Positions 56,251 to 64,000 of a DNA stretch of 64,000 nt are shown one piece after another. Numbering within the stretch: position 1 is the stretch's first letter; the number at the start of each line of letters is the position of its first letter. Location: assembly GCA_018340375.1 (NCBI GenBank), contig JAFFJZ010000014.1, positions 2,604,001-2,668,000 on the forward strand. Reading direction: 5' to 3'. The position numbers and the translations under genes were made by a program. The DNA is from Gonatopus flavifemur (Eukaryota > Arthropoda > Insecta > Hymenoptera > Dryinidae). The notes beneath the pieces were generated by a model. It was not told the origin of the DNA, did not search any database, and saw nothing but the letters and a program-made list of their open reading frames with translations.

Positions 56251-56429
56251 GAACTCATGAGACAGTCAGAAATTTTCAGGGAATACTTTTTAATACTCTA
56301 CAGAAGAGAGAGGACGAAGAATTATAAAAACTTTATATATGTATAGTTTTTTCCAATAAAATGTATTATAAATTCAAAAGTCCCATCATAATTGACTGAT
56401 TAAGAACGAGGAAGCCGTGTGCCAATTGG

Positions 56430-58076
56430 CAGAGTTTTTTTTATTAAAAAACATTTTCTTACTTCTGAGAATATTGATAGCTTCTTCATTGATTCCTTGA
56501 AGAGTTAAAAATTTCATCAATGCATCTGAGTCATGGAGTGTTTCCTATAGAATACCAACAGAATACATACATGTGGAGTATTAAAATATATTGAAAGATA
56601 TAAAGTATTAAATCTTCAATAAATGAATATGATTATCAGTTTGAAATTTTTCATGATTGAATGAATTATTCCTGGTTAAAAGAACCCATTGAATCTGACA
56701 AATGAAATTCAATGAGATTTGGTCAGAACATTCTCCACGTTCAATTGTAATTTCATGAGAATTGGTCAGAATCAATGGGTTCTTTTTTAAATATTTGAAA
56801 TTTTTGTGTCTAGATGCATAGGATCCGGGTACCGAATTTTTTTTTCTACACACGGCCTTCCTTGGTAAAGCAAAACGATAGAAACCGATTGAACTCCAAT
56901 CGTTTTCCATAATTTTTTTTCAGGGTTATTGAAAATTATAATCATAATTACATATAAAAATTGAGGTTATATAACCTCAATGAATTATAATCTCAAATAA
57001 AAGACTTGAATGTAATTTTCAAGTAATCTCAATAAATTGATTGAACTTGAACTAATCTTGAATAACCCTGGAAAAAAATTGATGGAAAACGATTGAAGTT
57101 TAATCGGTTTCTATTGTTTTGCTTTACCAGGGAAGGCCGTGTGTAGAAAAAAAAATTCGGTACTCGGATCCTATGCATCTAGACACAATAATTTCAAATC
57201 CCTGGTTGAAAAAACCCATTGACTCTGACCAATTCTTATTAAATTACAATTAAACGTGGACAATGTTCTGACCAAATCTCACCGGTGATTTTTCAATGAG
57301 ATTTGGTCAGAACTTTCATGTGAATCTCGTTGAATCTGACCAAATCTCATTGAATTTCATTTGTCAGATTCAATGGATTCTTTTAACCAGGAATAATTCA
57401 TTCAATCATGAAAAATTTCAAACTGATAATTATATTCATTTATTAAAGATTCAATACTTTATATCTTTCAATATATTTTAATATTTCACATGTATGTATT
57501 CTGTTGGTATTCTATAGGAAGCACTCCATGACTCAGACGCGTTGATGAAATTTTTAACTCTTCAAGGAATCAATATTCTCAGAAGTAAGAAAATGTTTTT
57601 TAATCAAATATATCCCAATGTTTCATACAATCACAAAGATTTCACATATTGTATCAATATATACGTATCTACGTCAGAATAAAAAAACGTAAACCCAATT
57701 ATTAATCACGTATTGAATAAATAACATTATTGTACTTACCTCCGGTAAAGAATTCATCCCGCAGTGTGGACAGGAGGAATTCTTTTATTTGAATTATATA
57801 TTTCTCACGTCGTCACTCAAAAGACGTTGAGTTTTCAAATAATTTTGAAGCGTCGATTGAATATGAATAAACTTGGATATTTCACTCCAAGAAAGATAGT
57901 ATTTCAATCTTCAAACGGGTGAAATATAAATGACTGTTGAATTACGAGTGACACTTTTCACTCTCGTTGAAAAAGTGAAGAGATTCATTCTATTAAAGTG
58001 ATTTTATCACTCTTAAAGAGTGAAAGCACAATCCATCCCGAATTGGGAGTGGGGATTTCACTCTTAGAAATTTAGA
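56430..58076. repeat. Foldback element: 0.6-kb inverted arms plus one terminal module
   Basis: 56430-56990 (direct) and 57000-57615 (inverted) match over their length: ggaagcactccatgactcag-type sequence near 56535 and 57525, gaaattcaatgagatttggtcag near 56705 and 57350, ctacacacggccttcc near 56848 and 57135. The centre is near 56995 (taacctcaatgaattat). From 57620 the right arm continues through the CACTC/GAGTG module to 58076, as at 15118; the left arm lacks this part. Confidence 0.85.
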
Positions 58077-58431
58077 GAGATGATGAGTTTTGATGGATAA
58101 CATTATTTCAAACAAATTTTCCAAAAAATGTGTTTTTTTTTATCGTGAACGTCGAAAGTACCTCTTAACTTAGGATGGCCCATTTATGTACTCCACATAC
58201 TTTCCTTCAAAGATAAAAAATTACAAATCAACATAAGTATAGATTTTCATTATTTGGAATATGGCTTTTTGAAGTCTTGAATGCAGATTTTCTATGATTT
58301 TCAAACCGCTGATATTTTCCATTTACCAAAAAAAAACAACATGATGATGATCCTTATGATTCTCTCTTCTTTGAAATAGCCATTTGATTTTTCGAAGGTA
58401 TGAGAAATGGAGTTCAATTATTCCAACTCAC
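58077..58431. other. End of the 56-kb intron next to its donor
   Basis: AT-rich, no repeat recognised, leading to the GTGAGT donor (minus strand) at 58431. Confidence 0.6.
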
Positions 58432-58584
58432 TTGCATTTTCTGGCTTGGCGAATGGAGCTTCTCCTTCTAAATGCATATGAAACAAACGTACATTTTTCA
58501 GATCACACTTCGATCCATACTCAGTCATTCCTCTTAGTAGTTCAACAGGAGTTGCTGCTGCACCTTGGACGTACACTAGTTGAT
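58432..58584 (-). CDS. 4-hydroxybutyrate CoA-transferase-like, upstream coding exon
   Basis: This 153-bp exon encodes 51 codons, DQLVYVQGAAATPVELLRGM, then TEYGSKCDLKNVRLFHMHLE and GEAPFAKPENA. VYVQGAAATP and the FHMHLEG block are hallmarks of the N-terminal CoA-transferase domain. The acceptor is strong (TTCTTTTTACAG before 58584) and the donor is GTGAGT at 58431. It starts with two bases of a codon and ends with one, matching the downstream exon at 2268. The N-terminal exon or exons (mitochondrial signal and about 50 residues) must lie farther right; I did not find them up to 64000. Confidence 0.92.
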
Positions 58585-59000
58585 CTGTAAAAAGAAAACA
58601 AAATACCTGTATATTAATATTCAATTTCCCACTTGGAAAATAAAACGTCTGGTGGATCCAATAAATCCAGAATATTCAGTGATATGGAATGTTACAATTT
58701 TCTAAATCTCTCTGATCGCTTATATTTTTTATACAGAAAAAAAAGTTGATGAAATGCACTGTAATAAATGACAACGGATGTCCGTTCGTAGCATGCATGC
58801 TTTGAAACATTTAACAAAAAGTTGCTTGGAAAAATACTACAGTTCACTAATTGGTGATGATGCCGCGAGGAACTAGAAAGTTGAGATGAGATGAGGAAGA
58901 CCCTACTTGAGAACTTCACGAGACGAGAGGAGATAAGAATGATCTGACGTGAAACAAGAATTGATAAGTGATATTGAATGATGTTTTAGCAATATCAGGG
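58585..59000. other. Upstream intron sequence
   Basis: Begins with the polypyrimidine acceptor region; otherwise no recognised feature. Confidence 0.5.
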
Positions 59001-59142
59001 TAGTGATGCCGATTCTTAGAAAAATCGATTCTTTCTTATACAAAATGTATCAAATTTTTATGGATATTTTATACAAATCTATAAAAATTAAATACTTTTT
59101 CCATAAAAAAGCATCGATTCTGTTCAAAAATTGGCATCACTG
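59001..59142. mobile_element. 142-bp hAT MITE (TAGTGATGCC ends)
   Basis: 8-bp duplication TATCAGGG at 58993-59000 and 59143-59150. Ends TAGTGATGCCGATT and the inverse CAGTGATGCCAATT. Interior is AT-rich and partly palindromic (aaaatcgattct/gcatcgattctg). Same end family as 32232-32397. Confidence 0.85.
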
Positions 59143-59239
59143 TATCAGGGTTCCCCAAAAATTTGGAGAGTCATTTTCCCTGACTTTTCCTGACTTTCAC
59201 TGACCATGTTCAAAATTTTCCCTGACCCTCAAATAATTA

Positions 59240-59437
59240 TACTCAAATGGTGAAAAAATTTTATAGAATCTCATGCCAAGATTTGGCTCTATTTAAACTG
59301 TATGGAATTTCTATAGAAAAATCCATAGAAAGTCATGGAGAAAAAAATTATCTGTCGAAGTTCTATAGAAATTTCCTATAGTTTATATAGAGCCAAATCT
59401 TGACATGAAGTGAAATTTTTTCACTAGGGAATCCTTT
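59240..59437. repeat. Imperfect palindrome
   Basis: gccaagatttggctctattta near 59278 pairs with tatagagccaaatcttgaca near 59385, and ctatagaaaaatccatag sits near the middle. Outer words gtgaaaaaatttta and aaattttttcac also pair. Probably a decayed MITE. Confidence 0.65.
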
Positions 59438-60479
59438 TTCAAGGACAGACACAAAATTCCTCAAGAACTCTTTCCGAACTGATGAATCCATGAACAACTC
59501 TGGAAGAGTTCAATGTTTCCAGACATTCAAGAATACAAAATGCTATCTTAGAATATTAAAACTTTTTCACAGTTCGGTATTACTGGAGTTTATTGAATCT
59601 TTTATCGTCAAATACAACCCGAGGTTTTTTTCTGTGGATATTAATATTGACATACAAAATATAAATGAAAACAAAATATATACCAACTCCAATTTTTTTA
59701 TTGATAAACTCCCTTGAACTTCTATTCACATTTAAATAAAATAAACCGTTTCATGAATTATACCAAATCTAATTATCCACTCACGATCATCTACATTCAT
59801 TTCAACGATTATCCGAATAGTTTCAGTTGAAAAATAAATTAATCAATATTTCATCATTAATATTTTTTAATTACATCTCTAAGATCTATGAATCAAGTGA
59901 AAAGCTGTAAAACTTATCCAGATGCAGATGAAAAAATGTTTTCTACCTAGATAAATCTTCAAAGATTCATCCCTGAAAATTTCAGACCTTTTTATACCCC
60001 TGTGAACTTAGCCGGCGACTTTGAGGAAAAATTTTTTTTTTCATGCCAAAATTCAGTCCATCGTTTGTACCCCAATGTACCGTAACGATTTTTGTTTGTA
60101 CCCTAAGGGAAAATAAGTTATAGGGGGTTGAAAAAAAAGTTTGCCGGCGACTTTTTCCGATTTTAATGATCTTGGGCTCACTGGAAAGAGGATGACGCGT
60201 AGATGTTTGTACCGATAAGGATTTTTGATTTTACCCCCAGGGAAAAAAGTTAGGGGCGATATTTCCGTTTTGAAGAGAGATGGAATAAATTTGACTGCGG
60301 AATCCGATTCCGGGGCGGGCGCTATTCAAGAATCATAGGTCATATGCCCATTTTATCACGAAGGGGGAGAATTAGGGGGGGGGGGTAACTTGATTTCAAA
60401 GCATAACAAAGGCATCCCGAGAGCGCAATCTGACTTCGGAGGAGGCGCAATTCAACAATCACAATTCATGTACCCACGT
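59438..60479. other. Intron sequence with G-runs and repeated 'tttgtaccc' words
   Basis: No gene. From 59990 the phrases tttgtaccccaatg, tttgtaccctaaggg and gtttgtaccgataagg recur with ttgccggcgactttt twice, suggesting old relatives of the satellite that follows. Confidence 0.45.
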
Positions 60480-61400
60480 TCCATCAAACGTTCCATCCAC
60501 GATCCCCACATGCCAGAGTATGATTTCACCCAGTATCATCGTTTGTACCCTAAATCCGGATGAGATAGAGCATTTGAAGACAAAAAAGTTGTAATTCCGT
60601 AACTTTCGGGAGCTATAAAATGACTTAGGAGATTCCGGCAAAAATTCTGCCTGGGTGACAATGATCTCCACATGCCAGAGTATGATTTCAATCAGTATCA
60701 TCGTTTGTACCCTGAATCCGGATGAGATAGAGCATTTGAAAACTGAAAAACTTGTGATTTCGTAACTTTCGGGAGCTATAAAATGACTTAGGAGATTCCG
60801 GCAAAGATTCTCCGTGGATGACAAGGATCCCCACATGTCCGAGACATTTCCATCAACGCAGAATTTCAGCCGGAATCCCCCAAGCCCTTCTATAGGTCCC
60901 GAAAGTTGAAAAATTACAGGATTATGAGTTTTGAAATGCTCTATCTCATCCGGATTTAGGGTACAAACGATGATACTGGGTGAAACATACTCTGGCATGT
61001 GGGGATGATTGTCATCCACGCAGAATTTTTGCCGGAATCTTCTACGTCATTTTATAGCTCCCGAAAGTGAAAAAATTGTAGCATTATGAGTTTCAAAATG
61101 CTCCACCTCATCCGGATTCAGGGTACAAACGATGATACTGGGTGAAATCATACTCTGGCATGTGGGGATGATTGTCATCCACGCAGAATTTTTGCCGGAA
61201 TCTCCTAAGTCATTTTATAGCTCCCGAAAGTTGAAAAATTACAGGATTAGGAGTTTCAAAATGCTCTACCTCATCCGGATTTAGGGTACAAACGATGATA
61301 CTGGGTGAAATCATACTCTGGCATGTGGGGATCATTGTCATTCACGCAGAATTTTCACCGGAATCTCCTAAATCATTTTACAGCTCCCGATAGTTCTGGA
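60480..61400. repeat. 162-bp satellite that reverses orientation
   Basis: catgccagagtatgattt occurs at about 60510 and 60672; its inverse, ctctggcatgtgggga, occurs at about 60991, 61153 and 61317, steps of 162-164 bp. Each unit includes atcatcgtttgtaccctaaatccggatg and gggagctataaaatgactta or their inverses. The switch in direction lies at about 60840. The 186-codon minus-strand frame at 60459-61019 is a product of the repeat. Confidence 0.85.
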
Positions 61401-61407
61401 ACTACAA

Positions 61408-61526
61408 CACGGAAAAAAATATGATGTTGGATTTACAATGTTTCGTTCGATCACCATAGAAATATTAGGGGTTTCTATGGTGATCGAACGAAATGTTGTA
61501 AATCCAACATCATCTTTTTTTCCGTG
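61408..61526. mobile_element. 119-bp near-perfect palindromic MITE
   Basis: CACGGAAAAAAATATGATGT pairs with ATGATGTTGGATTTAC-type inverse ending TTTTTTTCCGTG. The hairpin spans ttcgttcgatcaccatagaaa and its inverse around attaggggt. Confidence 0.93.
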
Positions 61527-61624
61527 AAGTTTCTCAGTTCAAAAATCCGACAGCTCTCCCGGATTTAGGGTTCAGACGACATCACTCAGTAAAATCATCC
61601 CGTGGCATGTAGGGAACATACTGA

Positions 61625-61845
61625 TCCATGTAGCACAAGAACATTTCAAATATTCTGCGTTCATTCCGTGATCATGCATAGAATATGCAGATAATGCAGT
61701 TTTGGATAAATTCGAAAACTATGTTCTGAGAATGTGCATAGAACACACTTATCCAAAATAGATTCTAAGAATGTTCATAAAACATGCTCAGAACTTCCAA
61801 GAACCTTCTTAGAATTTCTAACCTATTGTGCTACTTGGGGAACAC
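61625..61845. repeat. Imperfect inverted repeat (tagcacaagaac ends)
   Basis: tagcacaagaacattt at 61630 faces attgtgcta at 61830, with repeated agaatgt and catagaacac words between. Possibly a distant relative of 54105-54192. Confidence 0.5.
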
Positions 61846-62112
61846 CAGAGAGATCTTTTTAGTGTTGGCGAGTCAGCGTGTAATAAGAACTTATATACAA
61901 AATCTACTTTTCTATTTATTTATTGAGCAAAAGTGAGTATAGTGTGTCATTTTTATCTAACCAACTAATAAGTGAAACATAACCTTCAAGTCGTTGACAG
62001 ATTTGTGTTTTTAATGTTCTTCAAATTGTTTTGATTTAAAATTATTATTCACTGAAAACATTTTTGAGGAAGTAATAATGATTATTAATTGAACAGTTTG
62101 ATATTTACAAAT
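61846..62112. other. Spacer with no recognised content
   Basis: AT-rich, no gene or repeat identified. Confidence 0.4.
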
Positions 62113-63515
62113 ATGGATGAATATTTAGACATGCAAATTATCAGTAATGGTAGTTGCAATACTGTAGTGTATCCATGTAAAATATGTATTTTCGAATTTG
62201 ACAATGAAAAAACACGGGATAAATTCGATATGCCAATTGAGTACAAAGATTTTGTTGAGAAAGGTTCATTTCAAATTTGAAATATTTAATTCATAAAAAT
62301 AAGAAGTTTTTTTCCGTTCATTCGAAAAATTATTCACGTGTTCATTTTTATTTAATTTGTAGCTGCAGCAACATATCCATCACTAACTAATGTCGATTTT
62401 CACTTTACTGATAAGAATGATGTCAAATTGCATTCAATACTAGTTGAGTATTTAATGCCAAGTCCTCGAGGAGTTCTTATTAAAATAAAACCATTGGTGG
62501 AAGTGATTGCTATTAGTGAGATATGTAAGTGATTTTAAATATAAACTTGGATATATTTTTTCCAAAAAATTTATGAAATTTTCTTGATAAAAATAAGATT
62601 ATTTTGTTTTTTAATAACAGTTGACCTTGATGAAGAGCATCCAGATTGCAATTCTGTACAATGTAACCCATCGTTCTTATCAGCTGGAGGCAATGAAAAA
62701 GATACGGATTCAGATTTTGCTTTAGAAACAGAACAATCTCAACAACGTGCTGACATTCAGGATCTGTTAAGCCCGCCCCCTCTCAAAAAATCCAAGCTTG
62801 ATGCTGTTTCACCTTTGATTTCCACAAAGGAGGAAAAATTATAAAATATTCTAAAATTAATTTTCCTATTAAGTTAGACCTTACGCAGAGATTTTGAAGA
62901 TTATCAAATGTCTTCAAATAAAAATGCAATTACCGACAATATCAAATCCATTTACTTGACTTACTATTTCAGAAACTTCAACAACTTCTTTTAGAGGAGT
63001 CATTTGGTCAAGATCTTTTGAACGATTATGCTAAGCATAATTTTTTCAACACTCAACATAGGAAAAAATTGTGAACATAATCTTACACTATCTGGCTGAT
63101 TATAAAAAGCAAACAAATAAATCGCTTTCTGCATCTATTAAATCCGAGTATGCACCTTCAACAGTTAACTTGTTTCCTAGTGTGAGGAATACTCAAACAC
63201 AATTGGGATATATGAGTATAAATTTATATTAATTGATACTAATATGTTCTAATCAATAAATGTTCTCAACAATTTCCATATACTGTTCTATAGGAACATT
63301 TTTTTGATCCTCAAACCGGGACAGGCTACATAGCAACTGGGTTATCCAATCAATGTAGGGCTCGAGCAGGTTTAAAGGATAAGACAAAAACCAAAGAAGC
63401 TGCGAAACCCTCGGTAACCCTTCCTGTTCAAGTGACTGAGCCAGTTGATGAAACAATTAACCTCAAAGCTGCTATTGAGTATATACAAAAAGCTATCAGG
63501 TTGGCAACTGAATAA
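62113..63515 (+). pseudogene. Multi-exon gene fragment of unknown function, decayed
   Basis: Exon-like pieces follow each other with intron signals. 62113-62264 (MDEYLDMQIISNGSCNTVVY, Cys-rich) is joined in phase to 62363-62524 (AATYPSLTNVDFHFTDKNDV, donor GTAAGT). That joins in phase, after a good acceptor, to 62621-62841 (acidic, then PPPLKKSKLD). 62973 onward (KLQQLLLEESFGQDLLNDYA) follows an acceptor but has no clear donor before it. Near 63073 a base is lost and the frame shifts, continuing NIILHYLADYKKQ. The next donor reads ATATGAG where GTGAG would be expected. 63294-63515 (EHFFDPQTGTGYIATGLSNQ) follows another acceptor. I do not recognise a domain; layout resembles uncharacterised insect proteins. 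It could be a gene fragment carried by a transposon. Confidence 0.6.
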
Positions 63516-63679
63516 TTGCGGATTTCACTCATAGATGGTGTCAGTTGAATTTTTAGGTTTGCAGACGTAGTACAAGTGTAAAACACATCTTGTTATTTGA
63601 TAGTTGGCAATTCAGCTGTCAATCAGTAACAAAAGTTTTTTGATCGTTTGCGTAGTTTTCGTTTGGCGTTCGTTGAAAA

Positions 63680-64000
63680 ATGGAAAATCAAAAGGAACAT
63701 TTTCGTCATATTTTGCTTTTTTATTTCCGCAAAGGGAAAAACACATCGCAAGCTCATAAAAAGTTATGTGCTGTTTATGGCGACGAAGCCTTCAAAGAAC
63801 GGCAGTGTCAAAATTGGTTTGCCAAATTTCATTCTGGTGATTTTTCACTCAAAGTTGAAAAACGCTCTGGTCGTCCAGTTGACGTTGATGACGCCCTAAT
63901 CAAAGCAATAATCAATTTGGATCGTCACAGTACAACACGTGAGATTGCAGAGAAACTTCATGTATCACATACATGCATTGAAAATCACTTAAAACAACTT
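63680..64000 (+). CDS. Mariner transposase, 5' part, continues beyond the window
   Basis: ATG 63680 opens an uninterrupted frame to the window edge, 107 codons. MENQKEHFRHILLFYFRKGK, then TSQAHKKLCAVYGDEAFKER and CQNWFAKFHSGDFSLKVEKR, is the first helix-turn-helix with its WFAKF motif. SGRPVDVDDALIKAII is the GRP linker and STTREIAEKLHVSHTCIENH the second helix-turn-helix. The catalytic domain is outside the window. It is a different family from the other four mariners here. A probable inverted end lies near 63536-63570 (ttaggtttgcagacgtagta). Since the stop is not in view, intactness is unknown. Confidence 0.88.
   Translation, partial: MENQKEHFRHILLFYFRKGKNTSQAHKKLCAVYGDEAFKERQCQNWFAKFHSGDFSLKVEKRSGRPVDVDDALIKAIINLDRHSTTREIAEKLHVSHTCIENHLKQL

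Larger units (their letters stand above)
2269..58431 (-). other. 56-kb intron of the CoA-transferase gene
   Basis: Minus-strand donor GTGAGT is at 58431-58426 and the acceptor, ending TTTCAG, is at 2269-2270. The upstream exon ends with one base of a codon (A) and the downstream exon starts with two (AA), which reads as Lys between the family blocks AKPENA and HFRSISLF. Homologues are continuous across this point, with no residues missing. The interval is about 56,163 bp and is filled with transposons and repeats on both strands, against 101-205 bp for the three downstream introns. Confidence 0.88.

Noticed and set aside
60459..61019. 186-residue protein on the minus strand
   Set aside because: It spans the 162-bp satellite including its inversion point; internal duplication of the protein mirrors the DNA repeat.
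61846..61880. Sequence ccagagagatctttttagtgttggcg resembles the hAT transposase motif region at 8105-8125
   Set aside because: The match is about 20 bases with no surrounding similarity, so it is probably chance.

Overview
This window is eukaryotic, AT-rich and almost certainly from an insect. It carries an arthropod-type 4-hydroxybutyrate CoA-transferase gene with GT-AG introns, several mariner, hAT and non-LTR elements of kinds common in insects, and many palindromic MITEs. The purine-rich LINE family resembles ones I associate with Hymenoptera, but I cannot place the species.

The only convincing host gene is on the minus strand. Its last four coding exons are at 779-2268 and the next upstream exon is at 58432-58584. 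Splice sites and phase join them, so 2269-58431 is one intron of about 56.2 kb, and nearly everything in the window lies in it. The first coding exon or exons lie beyond 58584 and were not found.

Layout inside the large intron: a palindromic MITE split by a 4.7-kb hAT with a one-base transposase frameshift (3927-8858); a decayed mariner (11039-12285); a hAT deletion derivative with a nested MITE (12458-14709); one arm of a foldback family with a GC-rich hAT MITE (15118-16330); a head-to-head mariner pair (16532-18987); a mariner with one frameshift (19660-20951); a 20-kb nest (21168-41145); a possible SINE (about 42420-42520); a Ty3/gypsy-like LTR element with one long ORF but an altered RT active site (42851-47841); a 2.4-kb palindrome; a DD41D Tc1/mariner element; two more foldback structures and repeat arrays up to about 58080.

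The nest is layered. A non-LTR retrotransposon (element 1) was split inside its RNase H domain by a second, purine-rich non-LTR retrotransposon (element 2, 22582-37702). Element 2 then received a 5.4-kb long-inverted-repeat element (23182-28554), one arm of which has become a satellite of 357-bp monomers in 1070-bp three-monomer higher-order units. It also received a hAT-like element (31908-36275) containing four MITEs and an intact mariner (34545-35833). Target-site duplications fix most of these boundaries and give a relative order of insertion.

Upstream of exon 58432-58584 the next intron holds a hAT MITE, a 162-bp satellite that reverses orientation, more palindromes, a decayed multi-exon plus-strand gene fragment (62113-63515) and the start of another mariner that runs off the window at 64000. 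No CRISPR, prokaryotic operon, rRNA or confident tRNA gene was seen.
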